Source of the DNA: Polynucleobacter sp. VK25
GTDB lineage: Bacteria > Pseudomonadota > Gammaproteobacteria > Burkholderiales > Burkholderiaceae
Direction: 5' to 3'
DNA length: 64,000 nucleotides
Assembly (NCBI RefSeq): GCF_018687355.1
Contig: NZ_CP061288.1
Span: 1,498,144 to 1,562,143, forward strand
The translations under genes and the position numbers were made by a program. Every line of letters begins with the position of its first letter. Position 1 is the stretch's first letter. Below, piece by piece: positions 34,403 to 43,697 of the stretch. A model generated the notes under the pieces. That model did not search any database and was not told where the DNA came from. It saw only the letters and a program-made list of their open reading frames with translations.

Positions 34403-34659
34403 AGTAAGCCGCGGTCGATTTCTTTACTATCCGAAGCTTCAATACCAGGCAAGATATAAGCAGTAAGCGCACTAGAAATTGCGCAAAAAATCCAAATTGC
34501 AAAAAATCCAATGGTGTAGATGCCTTCATCAGCAATATCTGGATGATGACCAAAAAATAAAAGATCTTGTGGATTTATCACAGTGAACAAAAGGCCCTCT
34601 GCCATACCAGCCACCAAAAAGGAGGGCCACAAAATCCAGATTAGCAGGCGGGACTTCAT
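34399..34659 (-). CDS. Small membrane protein at the end of the cco operon, unrecognised
   Basis: 86 residues with two or three hydrophobic segments (about 5-30, 48-70). ATG overlaps the ccoH stop by four bases (ATGA), so it is translated with the cco operon. Sequence features: FFGHHPDIADEGIYTIGFFAIWI. I do not recognise a family; position suggests a role in cbb3 assembly or as an accessory subunit. Its own stop overlaps the fnr stop codon. Confidence 0.7.
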   Translation of the reverse strand: MKSRLLIWILWPSFLVAGMAEGLLFTVINPQDLLFFGHHPDIADEGIYTIGFFAIWIFCAISSALTAYILPGIEASDSKEIDRGLL

Positions 34660-34871
34660 TTTTTTGCCTGTGCATCTGATTGCACATCTTTAAGTTGCTC
34701 AACTTTTAAACCCTGCTTAACAAGACCTTCGCGCAAAGGTTTATCCGCATATAAATTGATCGCCAAGTAAATAGTGATGATGCAGCCAATCATGGCAACT
34801 GCAGGACCGCTGATTAGTAACCATGGCCATAACTGTTTAAACCAAGGTTTAGTAGTTTGCTCTTCTATCAT
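34656..34871 (-). CDS. ccoH: FixH/CcoH-like cbb3 oxidase assembly protein, short form
   Basis: 71 residues from the ATG at 34871, chosen because AAGAGG lies six bases upstream; GTG 34895 and ATGs 34886 and 34877 are alternatives (up to 79 residues). The N-terminal KPWFKQLWPWLLISGPAVAMIGCIITIYLAI is the FixH membrane start, followed by YADKPLREGLVKQG. Typical FixH is about twice as long with a periplasmic immunoglobulin-like domain, absent here. FixH helps assembly of cbb3 oxidase. It directly follows ccoG. Confidence 0.72.
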   Translation of the reverse strand: MIEEQTTKPWFKQLWPWLLISGPAVAMIGCIITIYLAINLYADKPLREGLVKQGLKVEQLKDVQSDAQAKK

Positions 34872-34895
34872 ATGCATCCTCTTCATTGCTATCAC

Positions 34896-36353
34896 TTAAC
34901 GGGGAATTATAAAAGTTGATTTTTCATCGCGAGTTCGAATGACTGTCTGATTGCCAGATATTTCTTGGGCAACCACGTCAAAGTGAATTGGGTAATTTCC
35001 AGACTCGCTTTGACCAATAGTAGTACTGACCTTAATTGGGAACAACTGATTGCTTGCAGGTGCAACATCAATCTCTTGAATTTCTCCACCCTGAGAGTTG
35101 AGAATCTTTAAATCATCCAGGCCAGTCGCCTTTACTCGCACTTTCATTGGATGTTCAGAGGCATTCATGATCTGGATGCGATAAATATTCTCGATACGGA
35201 CGCCCTCTACTTCACGAGCCAATGCCCCGCGGTCGCGCATCACATCAACTCTTAATGGGTTGCGTGTTGCTAGAGAAATCAAAAATGCCGACGTAAGAAC
35301 CGTGATAAAAGCGGTATAAATCAATACCCGTGGTCGCAAAATATGACGAATTGCACTTTGATTGGATTCCTTGTCCTCAATGGCACGCTCGGTTGTATAG
35401 CGAATTAAGCCCTTGGGATAGTTGACCTTCTCCATCACCTGATTGCAGGCATCAATACAAGCGCCGCAACCTATACACATATATTGCAGGCCATCACGAA
35501 TATCGATACCCGTTGGGCAAACCTGCACGCAAATACTGCAATCAACACAATCGCCTAATCCCAAGGAGCTGTGGTCAGCTGACTTACTGCGACTACCCCT
35601 TGGCTCACCACGCACTTTGTCATATGTCACCAAGAAGGTATCTTTATCCACCATCACGCTTTGGAAACGCGCATATGGACACATGTACTTACAAACCTGT
35701 TCGCGCATGAAACCAGCATTACCCCAAGTCGCGAAGCTATAAAAGCATAGCCAGAATGTTTGCCATGGCCCGAGAGAAAGGTGGAGTAGTGATGCACCTA
35801 ATGTTTCTATTGGGGTGAAATAACCAATAAATGTGAAGCCCGTCCAGAAAGCAATTAATAGCCAAAGGAAATGTTTAGTGATCTTTAAGCGCCATTTGCG
35901 AAAACCCCAAGGCCACTCCTCACCATCTAAACGAATGCGCGCAAAGCGGTCACCCTCGACCTTACGCTCGATCCACATAAAGATCTCGGTATAAACCGTT
36001 TGTGGACAGGCATAACCGCAAAATAAACGTCCAGCGACTGCTGTAAAGAGAAATAAGGCTAAGGCAGATAGGATGAGCAAGAGCGTGAGATAGATTACAT
36101 CTTGTGGCCAAAGTACTAAGCCAAAAATATAGAACTTACGCTGCACTAGATCAAAGAGAACGGCTTGACGATCATTCCAACTCAACCATGGCAAACCATA
36201 AAACAATAGTTGTGTTGCAAAAACCAATATAAAGCGCCAACGAGCAAAGAGTCCTGATACTGAACGCGGGTAAATCTTTCGCCGGACCTCGTAAAGAGAC
36301 TCCTCAATAACTTCTATCGGAACTGGTTTCCCACCCGGCGAATTATTTGACAC
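34896..36353 (-). CDS. ccoG: Cytochrome c oxidase accessory protein CcoG (membrane iron-sulfur protein)
   Basis: 485 residues from GTG 36353. Five or so membrane helices, an N-terminal polyferredoxin region with FCGYACPQTVYTEIFMW and two 4Fe-4S clusters (CVDCSICVQVCPTGIDIRDGLQ and CIGCGACIDACNQVM), and a C-terminal periplasmic Ig-like domain (about 360-485). CcoG reduces copper for the cbb3 copper supply in Rhodobacter. The gene follows ccoP by 12 bases. Confidence 0.95.
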   Translation of the reverse strand: MSNNSPGGKPVPIEVIEESLYEVRRKIYPRSVSGLFARWRFILVFATQLLFYGLPWLSWNDRQAVLFDLVQRKFYIFGLVLWPQDVIYLTLLLILSALALFLFTAVAGRLFCGYACPQTVYTEIFMWIERKVEGDRFARIRLDGEEWPWGFRKWRLKITKHFLWLLIAFWTGFTFIGYFTPIETLGASLLHLSLGPWQTFWLCFYSFATWGNAGFMREQVCKYMCPYARFQSVMVDKDTFLVTYDKVRGEPRGSRSKSADHSSLGLGDCVDCSICVQVCPTGIDIRDGLQYMCIGCGACIDACNQVMEKVNYPKGLIRYTTERAIEDKESNQSAIRHILRPRVLIYTAFITVLTSAFLISLATRNPLRVDVMRDRGALAREVEGVRIENIYRIQIMNASEHPMKVRVKATGLDDLKILNSQGGEIQEIDVAPASNQLFPIKVSTTIGQSESGNYPIHFDVVAQEISGNQTVIRTRDEKSTFIIPR

Positions 36354-36365
36354 TAATTACTTTGC

Positions 36366-37289
36366 TTACTTTGCTGCTGCAGGTTTATTGTTAGATAAAC
36401 CCCAAACATAGGCAGTTAACAACTGAATTTTCTCTGGACTCAACACTTTGTCTTGAGCGGGCATCATTGCCATACGACCTTTGGTAACCGTCTCGACAAT
36501 AGTTGCTTCTGAACTGCCATATAACCAAGTCTTATCCGTCAAATTCGGTGCACCTAAGGCAATATTGCCTTTACCATCAGGGCCGTGACAGGCTACGCAG
36601 TTTGCATTAAAAACTTCTGCTCCACGAGCTGATTTTTGCTCATCATTTGGTAAGCCAGAAAGGCTACGAACATAGTTAGCAACATCCACAATTTGCTTAC
36701 TATCTAATTGTGGGAATGGAGGCATTACTCCGCCACGACCATTAACGATAGAAGCTTTGATATTTTCTGGTGAACCGCCATAGAGCCAGTCGCCATCAGT
36801 CAGATTTGGGAAGCCTTTAGCACCACCAGCGTCAGAACCATGACACTGTGCACAGGAATTCAAGAAGAGGCGTTGCCCCATTTCGCGCGCCTTTGGATCG
36901 GCTGCGACTTGCTCAATATCCATCTTGACGTACTTAGCATAAACAGGCTTGAGCTCATCATTAGCGGTAGTCATTGAATTCATCAAGGCGCCGTCTGTGC
37001 TGTATCCCAAAACACCAGGATAGGAACCAAGCCCTGGATAGAGAACCAAATAAACCAAAGCAAAGATGCATGAGAGCAAGAACATCCACATCCACCAACG
37101 AGGCAATGGATTGTTCAACTCACGTAGATCACCATCCCATACATGACCGGTATCGTCCACCTGACCATCCGGCTTTAGGGTTACCTTGGTCTTGCGTTGA
37201 GAAAATAATAGCCAGATGCACCAAAAAATACCGACCAATGTTACTAAGGCGATATAGGCGCTCCAACCAGCACCAAGAAAGTCACTCAT
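36366..37289 (-). CDS. ccoP: cbb3-type cytochrome c oxidase subunit III (diheme CcoP)
   Basis: 307 residues. A short N-terminal membrane pair, then two class I cytochrome c domains with heme sites CAQCH (146-150) and CVACH (231-235). CcoP takes electrons from soluble cytochrome c or the bc1 complex and passes them to CcoO/CcoN. Its ATG overlaps the ccoQ stop by four bases, so translation is coupled. Heme attachment depends on the Ccm system at 48.7-55.5 kb. Confidence 0.97.
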   Translation of the reverse strand: MSDFLGAGWSAYIALVTLVGIFWCIWLLFSQRKTKVTLKPDGQVDDTGHVWDGDLRELNNPLPRWWMWMFLLSCIFALVYLVLYPGLGSYPGVLGYSTDGALMNSMTTANDELKPVYAKYVKMDIEQVAADPKAREMGQRLFLNSCAQCHGSDAGGAKGFPNLTDGDWLYGGSPENIKASIVNGRGGVMPPFPQLDSKQIVDVANYVRSLSGLPNDEQKSARGAEVFNANCVACHGPDGKGNIALGAPNLTDKTWLYGSSEATIVETVTKGRMAMMPAQDKVLSPEKIQLLTAYVWGLSNNKPAAAK

Positions 37290-37453
37290 GATTTATCCTT
37301 ACTGAATTCATCGGGAAGATCGAACGGAAGTTCGGCGGACTCTTGATTGGCAGGCTGTCTTTTTGCAGACCAAGCCCACCAAACGATTCCAATAAAAAAT
37401 ACCAAGCCAAGCACGGTAGAAATTGCTGAGAGATAAGGGGCAATATTTTGCAT
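37286..37453 (-). CDS. ccoQ: cbb3-type oxidase small subunit CcoQ (FixQ)
   Basis: 55 residues: one membrane helix (about 10-28, VLGLVFFIGIVWWAWS) and a charged tail with KRQPANQESAELPFDLPDEF. Its position between ccoO and ccoP and the WWAWS helix end identify it as CcoQ, which stabilises the oxidase. Gap of 19 bases after ccoO, four-base overlap with ccoP. Confidence 0.92.
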   Translation of the reverse strand: MQNIAPYLSAISTVLGLVFFIGIVWWAWSAKRQPANQESAELPFDLPDEFSKDKS

Positions 37454-37472
37454 AGTTCTCTGTCGCTAAGGA

Positions 37473-38120
37473 TTACTTAGCAACCACCTCATCCACAATG
37501 ATGTATCTACGATTGACGCCAAGACCTTGGAGGTAAGCGATTAATGCATCCTCTTCAGTTTTGCCCTCTAACTCTTTAGGTGCATTTGCGATTTGCTCAT
37601 CAGTGTATGGAACACCCAAGCGACGCATTGCAGTCATATGTGAGGAGATGGTGTCTGCAGCAGCTGGTGTTTGCAAATATGGATACGCTGGCATATTAGA
37701 CTCAGGCACTACATCGCGCGGATTGCGCAAGTGAATACGATGCCAATCATCTGAATAGCGACCACCTACCCTAGCTAAATCTGGACCAGTACGCTTACTA
37801 CCCCATAAGAATGGATGATCAAATACTGATTCTCCAGCCAAAGAATAAGGACCGTAGCGTTCTACTTCCGAACGCAGGGTACGAATCTGCTGTGAATGGC
37901 AGCCCATACAACCTTCGCGTTGATAGATATCGCGACCGGCTAAACGCAAAGCCGAATACGGCTCAACACCTGGGCTTGGCTCAGTGGTTGAGTGTTGGAA
38001 AAACAAAGGCACGATCTGCACCAAGCCCGCAATCGAGATTGCCGCAATGGTAGCGATGATCAACCAACCAACATTACGCTCAAGCGTTTCGTGGGAGAAA
38101 AATCGACGTTGTTCTGACAT
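37473..38120 (-). CDS. ccoO: cbb3-type cytochrome c oxidase subunit II (monoheme CcoO)
   Basis: 215 residues: one N-terminal membrane anchor (about 17-40) and a periplasmic cytochrome c domain with heme site CMGCHSQQ (Cys71, Cys74, His75). [38 protein letters not shown] and [17 protein letters not shown] are the CcoO hallmarks. It relays electrons from CcoP to CcoN. Follows ccoN by 10 bases. Confidence 0.97.
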   Translation of the reverse strand: MSEQRRFFSHETLERNVGWLIIATIAAISIAGLVQIVPLFFQHSTTEPSPGVEPYSALRLAGRDIYQREGCMGCHSQQIRTLRSEVERYGPYSLAGESVFDHPFLWGSKRTGPDLARVGGRYSDDWHRIHLRNPRDVVPESNMPAYPYLQTPAAADTISSHMTAMRRLGVPYTDEQIANAPKELEGKTEEDALIAYLQGLGVNRRYIIVDEVVAK

Positions 38121-38130
38121 GTTCTTATCC

Positions 38131-39573
38131 TTAATGAGCTGCTACAGACGCTTGTGGAATGGCAGCGTCAATGAATTTTTTACCGATCACTGTTTTATAG
38201 ACGTTGTAAGCCATTACAAACATGCCACTCAAGTAGCATAGGCCGCCTATCAAACGAATAACATAGAAGGGGTAAGTTGCTTTAACGGATTCAACAAAGC
38301 TATAGGTCAAAGTTCCATCCGGCTCAAATGCTCTCCACATCAAACCTTGCATTACCCCAGCAATCCACATTGCAGCGATGTAAATCACCACTCCGATTGT
38401 TGCAATCCAGAAATGAAATTCGATTAACTTCGTGCTGTACATATCTCTTTGACCAACTAAGCGTGGAATGAGGTAGTACAAGGAGCCAATAGTAATCATG
38501 GCAACCCAGCCTAAAGCGCCAGAGTGAACGTGACCGATGGTCCAGTCAGTGTAGTGAGACAAGCTGTTCACTGTCTTGATAGACATCATCGAACCTTCGA
38601 AGGTAGACATACCGTAGAACGACAATGCAACTACCAAGAATTTCAAGATTGGATCACGACGTAATTTATACCAAGCACCTGACAAAGTCATAATGCCGTT
38701 GATCATGCCGCCCCATGATGGCGCCAACAGGATTAATGAGAAAACCATTCCCAAGGACTGGGTCCAGTCTGGCAATGAAGTGTGTTGTAAGTGGTGAGGA
38801 CCTGCCCACATATAAGTAAAGTTCAAAGCCCAGAAGTGAACGATAGATAAGCGATATGAGTAAATTGGGCGCTCAGCCTGCTTTGGAATGAAGTAGTACA
38901 TCATGCCTAAGAAGCTGGTTGTCAAGAAGAAGCCCACTGCATTGTGTCCGTACCACCACTGAATCATTGCATCTTGTGCACCAGAATAGGCCGAGTAAGA
39001 CTTGAAGAGGCTTGCTGGCATTTCCATATTGTTAACAATATGCAAGACGGCAATCGTCAAAATGTATGCGCCGAAGAACCAGTTAGAAACATAAATATGT
39101 TTTGTTTTGCGCTTAATCACGGTACCGAAGAACACCACTGCATAAGCAACCCAAACGACTGTGATTAACAAATCAATTGGCCATTCGAGTTCAGCGTATT
39201 CTTTAGAAGTGGTGATTCCCAATGGCAAAGTGATGGCAGCGGAAACAATCACTGCCTGCCAACCCCAGAAGGTAAACGCCGCCAACTTGTCACAAAAGAG
39301 TCGTACCTGACATGTGCGTTGCACGATGTAATAGGACGTTGCGAATAGTGCAGAGCCCCCAAAGGCAAAAATCACCGCGTTAGTGTGCAGTGGACGCAAA
39401 CGCCCGTAGCTCAACCAAGGAATATTAAAAGTGATTTCAGGCCAGATGAGCTGGGCTGCGAGGATAACCCCCACGAGCATGCCAACAATCCCCCAAAGCA
39501 CAGTAACGATGGCAAATTGGCTGACAACCTTGTAATTGAAGGTATCTTGATTACTCCCCACGGTAAGTCCCAT
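38131..39573 (-). CDS. ccoN: cbb3-type cytochrome c oxidase catalytic subunit I (CcoN)
   Basis: 480 residues from the ATG at 39573, preceded by AAGGAG at five bases; the ATG at 39606 is a weaker choice and would leave almost no leader after the predicted start site. Twelve membrane helices. Heme and CuB ligands lie in [39 protein letters not shown] and [13 protein letters not shown]. CcoN reduces O2 with high affinity and pumps protons. An FNR box lies upstream, so the operon is expected to be induced under low oxygen. Confidence 0.97.
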   Translation of the reverse strand: MGLTVGSNQDTFNYKVVSQFAIVTVLWGIVGMLVGVILAAQLIWPEITFNIPWLSYGRLRPLHTNAVIFAFGGSALFATSYYIVQRTCQVRLFCDKLAAFTFWGWQAVIVSAAITLPLGITTSKEYAELEWPIDLLITVVWVAYAVVFFGTVIKRKTKHIYVSNWFFGAYILTIAVLHIVNNMEMPASLFKSYSAYSGAQDAMIQWWYGHNAVGFFLTTSFLGMMYYFIPKQAERPIYSYRLSIVHFWALNFTYMWAGPHHLQHTSLPDWTQSLGMVFSLILLAPSWGGMINGIMTLSGAWYKLRRDPILKFLVVALSFYGMSTFEGSMMSIKTVNSLSHYTDWTIGHVHSGALGWVAMITIGSLYYLIPRLVGQRDMYSTKLIEFHFWIATIGVVIYIAAMWIAGVMQGLMWRAFEPDGTLTYSFVESVKATYPFYVIRLIGGLCYLSGMFVMAYNVYKTVIGKKFIDAAIPQASVAAH

Positions 39574-39626
39574 GGTTTCTCCTTTTTTGTGGCCAAACAA
39601 CGACATAATCCAAATAGACTGGATTG

Positions 39627-39632
39627 ATTATC
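39627..39632 (-). promoter_or_regulatory. Predicted -10 element of the ccoN promoter
   Basis: Minus-strand GATAAT. A start site about seven bases downstream, near 39620, puts the centre of the FNR box (39661.5) at about -41.5, the class II activator position, and gives a 47-base leader to ccoN ATG 39573. No good -35 is seen, as expected for an activator-dependent promoter. Confidence 0.7.
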
Positions 39633-39654
39633 AAAGTAAGGTTACGGAGGGGTT

Positions 39655-39668
39655 TTGATCTATATCAA
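39655..39668 (-). promoter_or_regulatory. FNR-binding site (anaerobox) upstream of ccoN
   Basis: Perfect consensus TTGAT-CTAT-ATCAA, palindromic. The neighbouring fnr gene encodes all residues needed to read it. Strong candidate for low-oxygen activation of ccoNOQP-ccoG-ccoH. Confidence 0.92.
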
Positions 39669-39675
39669 AAAGGGT

Positions 39676-39696
39676 GGGTCATATTCAGGCTGACCC
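39676..39696 (-). terminator. Hairpin between ccoS and the FNR box, weak terminator candidate
   Basis: Arms GGGTCA / TGACCC with a nine-base loop; on the minus strand it is followed, after four bases, by TTTTT that runs into the FNR box. It may end transcripts from the MFS-ccoI-ccoS unit just before the ccoN promoter. The gap before the T-run makes it weak. Confidence 0.4.
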
Positions 39697-39763
39697 CAAA
39701 AGACAGGATTAAGAATTATTAAGTCATTGTTTTATATAGATATATAAGATAGTGATTACTAAC

Positions 39764-39919
39764 TTATTTAGACTCTGGCGTGTCATCATCCATCAAAATG
39801 GCATGTCCTGGACCATCTAAATCATCAAATTGCCCACTTTTAATGGACCAACGCAAAATCCAGACCAAGAGACCAACCAGAACTAGCGATAAGGGGATGA
39901 GGAGAAATAGGCTTTCCAT
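39764..39919 (-). CDS. ccoS: cbb3-type oxidase assembly protein CcoS
   Basis: 51 residues: one membrane helix (about 4-24) followed by WSIKSGQFDDLDGPGHAILMDDD, the signature of CcoS. CcoS is needed to load heme b and CuB into CcoN. It lies nine bases after ccoI, in the same direction, and upstream of the ccoN promoter. The protein is short but complete. Confidence 0.93.
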   Translation of the reverse strand: MESLFLLIPLSLVLVGLLVWILRWSIKSGQFDDLDGPGHAILMDDDTPESK

Positions 39920-39928
39920 CCCTACAGT

Positions 39929-42370
39929 CTAAGCTTTTCGCAAACGCCAGGCATTTAAAGTCACTGCCAACGAAGAAAGTGACATCCCAATGCCAGCAAC
40001 CCATGGGTTAACCAAACCCATCATTGCAGCAGGAATGGCCAACACGTTATATGCCAAGGCCCACCATAAATTTTCTTTAATGATGGTCCGAGTCTTATCT
40101 GCCAAGCGTAAAGTTTTGGCTAGAGGCTCTAGTGAGACTGCCGTCAGAATTGCGTCAGCCCCTGCTGCTGCCAATGGCGCGCCCGCGCCAACGGCAATGG
40201 AAATATCTGCACGTGCAAGTAAGGGAGCATCGTTCACACCATCCCCAATGGCCCAGACAAAACAGTCTGCTTTTTGCAAACGTTCAATGTAGTCATATTT
40301 ATCTTCAGGCGCACATCCGCCTTGATAGTGATCAATGCCAACATGATTAGCCCACCAGGAAACCGTGGCATGATCATCGCCAGAAACTAAATGTAGAGCA
40401 ATGTTTCTTGCCTTCACTGCTTTTAAAAACTGCTCTAACCCTGGTCTCGGAGTATCTAAAAAAATAAAGCTGGCTATTAACCCTTGTGCATCCGCTAAAT
40501 GTACTTGGCCGTATTGCCCCAGCTGAGTACCCTGCTCTACACCTATCCACAGAGCGCTACCCAGTCGATAGTCGCCTGAACTTAAACCTTTGCCTAAGTG
40601 ATTAATGACTGGCTCATTCAATGAAAGCAAAGAAATATTCTCAACTTCGGCAGCACGCATTAAAGAAAGTGCAAGCGGATGCTTTTGCCCTGCCTCCAAA
40701 GCTGTAGCAAGAGCTAAAGCATCTTCGCGACGATAGTCTGTACGTAAATTAATAATTTCTTGCAACTCAGGTTGGCCCATCGTTAAAGTGCCTGTTTTAT
40801 CAAGCACTAAGTCGGTTGACTTTGCCAAGCCCTCCATCACGTGGCCACGCACGATCAGTAGACCTAATTTAGTAACAGCACCTTGGGCAGCCGCCATTGC
40901 AGTAGGAACTGCTAGAGACAATGCACAAGGACAACTGGCGACCAGAACAGAAACCAAAACAGTCCAGGAACGGCTAGGGTCAAAGAACAACCAAATCGCC
41001 GAAGAAACAAGTGCGCCCAATAATAAGAAAGCGACAAAATACGCTGTCCATTTTTCTGCGAGACTCACCATCACTGGTTTGGCAAGCAATGCTTGATCTA
41101 ACAGAGAGGCAATTCCTGCAATGCGAGTTGATTGTCCTACCGCCTCAATTCTCATGAAAAATGGATTAAGAATGTTATGTGTACCTGCATACACAAGATC
41201 CCCAACTTTTTTCTCAACAGGCTTGGATTCACCAGTCAACAAAGATTCATCTAGAGAGCTGGCATTCTCAATTAATACGCCATCAGCTGGCACCACTTCA
41301 CCAGGAGAAACGCGTAGTACTTCACCAGGATTGCAATTAACCACTGGAACAAGCTCAATCTCCTGTGATACAGGGTAATTCAATGCGCGCTCGCAAGTTG
41401 CAGGCAATTGTTTTGCTAAAGCTTCCGCCCCACCTTGCGCATCTTGCCTTGCTAATAACTCTACATATCTTGCGGCCAAAATGAACGCGACAAACATGGT
41501 GATGGAATCAAAATAACTCTGGCCTGCGCCAGTAATTAAATTAATTGTGCCCGCTATAAATGCTAAGGCCAAGGCTAAAGCAATCGGCACATCCATACCC
41601 AACATGTGAGTCTGTTTGAACGATTGAAGGCTACGCCAAGCCGCCTGAAATATTGGTCCTGCTGAGTACACCATCACTGGCACAGTCAAGCCCCAACTAG
41701 TCCAGCCTAAAAGAATCTCAAACTCAGGAGTGATGTCAGCACCAACATAAGTTGGCCATGCATACATCATGACTTGCATCATGCTCAGCATTGCCACTCC
41801 AAGACGTAGAAGCAGGCTGCGTCTTTCTTTTTTTGCTCTATCTAAGGATTGAGAAGGCTCAAATGGCCAGGCCTCGTATCCAATGCGCTCAATCTCAAAA
41901 AGCAATCTTGCTAGACTTGTTTTGTCCGGGGAAAAACGTACCATCACTTTTTGTGTGACGTAATTAATTTGTACATCTTGAACGCCGGCATTACGACGCA
42001 AGTGTTGCTCACATAACCAAACACAGGCGGCACAGCGAATTTTCTCTAAGCGCAGTGTTGTCTCAAGATCGCCTGCTTCACCATACAAACGAGTAAAGCG
42101 AGCTCTTAAGGATGGATCATCATAAGGCTTCAGCTTTTCAGGAATTTCATTGCTAGCAAGATAAGCCGCAGGCTTGTCACCAGACTGTGAACGTCTGGCA
42201 TAAAACACTTCCAAGCCTTCACCATGAATTGTTTGCGCAATGGCCATGCAACCAGGGCAGCAAAATGTGTGGGGCTCGCCACCTAACTCTGCTTCGATTA
42301 ACTCACCCGGAAGAATCTGGCTTGCGCAGTGATAGCAAGTCAAAGAATGCCTCTGATTAATCTGATTCAT
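39929..42370 (-). CDS. ccoI: Copper-exporting P1B-type ATPase CcoI (FixI), cbb3-associated
   Basis: 813 residues. N-terminal cysteine cluster (CYHC at 12-15, CCPGC at 37-41), a ferredoxin-like metal-binding domain with CAAC (113-116), then the ATPase: CPC at 480-482 in the transport helix, phosphorylated Asp524 in DKTGTLTMG, and GDGVNDAPLL. CcoI moves Cu(I) out of the cytoplasm for insertion into the cbb3 CuB site. The gene starts on the base after the MFS stop codon and is followed by ccoS. Confidence 0.95.
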   Translation of the reverse strand: MNQINQRHSLTCYHCASQILPGELIEAELGGEPHTFCCPGCMAIAQTIHGEGLEVFYARRSQSGDKPAAYLASNEIPEKLKPYDDPSLRARFTRLYGEAGDLETTLRLEKIRCAACVWLCEQHLRRNAGVQDVQINYVTQKVMVRFSPDKTSLARLLFEIERIGYEAWPFEPSQSLDRAKKERRSLLLRLGVAMLSMMQVMMYAWPTYVGADITPEFEILLGWTSWGLTVPVMVYSAGPIFQAAWRSLQSFKQTHMLGMDVPIALALALAFIAGTINLITGAGQSYFDSITMFVAFILAARYVELLARQDAQGGAEALAKQLPATCERALNYPVSQEIELVPVVNCNPGEVLRVSPGEVVPADGVLIENASSLDESLLTGESKPVEKKVGDLVYAGTHNILNPFFMRIEAVGQSTRIAGIASLLDQALLAKPVMVSLAEKWTAYFVAFLLLGALVSSAIWLFFDPSRSWTVLVSVLVASCPCALSLAVPTAMAAAQGAVTKLGLLIVRGHVMEGLAKSTDLVLDKTGTLTMGQPELQEIINLRTDYRREDALALATALEAGQKHPLALSLMRAAEVENISLLSLNEPVINHLGKGLSSGDYRLGSALWIGVEQGTQLGQYGQVHLADAQGLIASFIFLDTPRPGLEQFLKAVKARNIALHLVSGDDHATVSWWANHVGIDHYQGGCAPEDKYDYIERLQKADCFVWAIGDGVNDAPLLARADISIAVGAGAPLAAAGADAILTAVSLEPLAKTLRLADKTRTIIKENLWWALAYNVLAIPAAMMGLVNPWVAGIGMSLSSLAVTLNAWRLRKA

Positions 42371-43612
42371 CTAATGACTCACAGACGCTTTACTGCCCCA
42401 ACCTCTGCGACGCTCGTAAATAACAAACAACACCCCCCATACCACTACGGCAGCATAAGCCCATACCCAGGCAACTTGCGAAGTTTGGGAGCCCGAAATA
42501 TCCAATACAAAACCAAAAATGGCGGGGCCCAATAAGCCACCACCAAAACCCATTAAAGAGTGCAAGCCCATCGCCGCACCTTTGATATTTTCTTGTGCGC
42601 TAATCACTAAGCCAGCTGTGAGCGTTGAAGAGTCTGCCATGATGAAAATAGCATGCCCAATTGCTAAAGCAACAATTAACCACCAAGAATGGCCCGTTGA
42701 GAAAGCAAATGCAATACCCAATACAGCACTAGTCAGCATCACAATACACACCCATTTTTGGCGCCCTACTTTTAGAGCAATTTCATTTCCTAATATAGAT
42801 GCGGGCACACCAAAGAAATTAATTACCCCAGCTAAAGTCGTGGCTGCCAGAAAAAATTCTTCGCCAGAAGCAATCGTACAAAAAGCAAAGAAAGCAACGA
42901 TCCAACTTCTAGAGGCAAACAGCTCTAAGGTATGCGCGGTATAACCAAAAATAAATCCTGAAGCATTCTTATCCTGCAAAACCAATTTCCACTTATCTAC
43001 CGGGAAAATATCGTGCAAGCGAATATTGATAGATCCTTTCCACTTCTCATGTTGCAAGGCTGGAATCAATAACAAGACAATCAGAAAGGCGCTCAATGGG
43101 CCCAAGGCAATCAGGCCAAATACATACTGCCAACCAAGCGCACTCAAAATCCAACCTGAACAAAGATACGAAAATCCAGTGCCAATGCCGAAGAAGGCGG
43201 TGTAAAACGCAATATGGCGCGTTAACTCTCCAGATTGAATGCGATCTGACAAAATCTTGAGACCGGGCATGTAAGTACCGGCAAGACCCGCACCATTCAG
43301 AGCCATAAATAGGAGTGCAGTCCAAAAGTTATAAGCCAATAAGCCCATACCCAAAAGACCGCAAGTGGCAGTGAGGCCACCTATTAAATAGACCTTACGA
43401 GCATCAACACGGTCAGTTAATGCGGTAGCCAAAGGTACAGCAAGCATATAGCCAAAGAAGAAGGCACTGGCAATTAAACCTGACTGCAAATTGCTGAGAT
43501 GCCACTCTGCTTGTAAAGTCGTTAATACAACGGCATAACACGCAAAGCCTAATAAAGCACAGGTTTGTGCCATGAGCATAAGAGGGGTATAACCAGCTGA
43601 ACGAAAGCGCAT
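42371..43612 (-). CDS. MFS transporter coupled to ccoI (possible copper or substrate transporter)
   Basis: 413 residues, 12 membrane helices. Family-type motif FFFGYMLAVPLATALTDRVDARKVYLIGG after helix 2. Stop TAG is immediately followed by the ccoI ATG, so the two are translationally linked. In Rhodobacter, the MFS protein CcoA imports copper for cbb3 oxidase; this protein has Met/His clusters (MGLHSLM, GHAIFIM) but not the exact CcoA motif pairs as I remember them. A link to copper supply is therefore inference from position. Confidence 0.8.
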   Translation of the reverse strand: MRFRSAGYTPLMLMAQTCALLGFACYAVVLTTLQAEWHLSNLQSGLIASAFFFGYMLAVPLATALTDRVDARKVYLIGGLTATCGLLGMGLLAYNFWTALLFMALNGAGLAGTYMPGLKILSDRIQSGELTRHIAFYTAFFGIGTGFSYLCSGWILSALGWQYVFGLIALGPLSAFLIVLLLIPALQHEKWKGSINIRLHDIFPVDKWKLVLQDKNASGFIFGYTAHTLELFASRSWIVAFFAFCTIASGEEFFLAATTLAGVINFFGVPASILGNEIALKVGRQKWVCIVMLTSAVLGIAFAFSTGHSWWLIVALAIGHAIFIMADSSTLTAGLVISAQENIKGAAMGLHSLMGFGGGLLGPAIFGFVLDISGSQTSQVAWVWAYAAVVVWGVLFVIYERRRGWGSKASVSH

Positions 43613-43697
43613 AAATAGTCAGTAGAAACGTGAACTCATTCTACTCGCCCAGAAGGAAAGAGACCCGCTACACTATTGAAAACACCATGGAGACAGC

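Noticed and set aside
39574..39606. CcoN start at ATG 39606
   Set aside because: ATG 39573 has AAGGAG at ideal spacing; the upstream ATG would leave only about 14 bases after the predicted transcription start.
42519..42944. 141-codon plus-strand frame inside the MFS gene
   Set aside because: Antisense to twelve membrane helices; repetitive Ala/Lys composition, no start signal.
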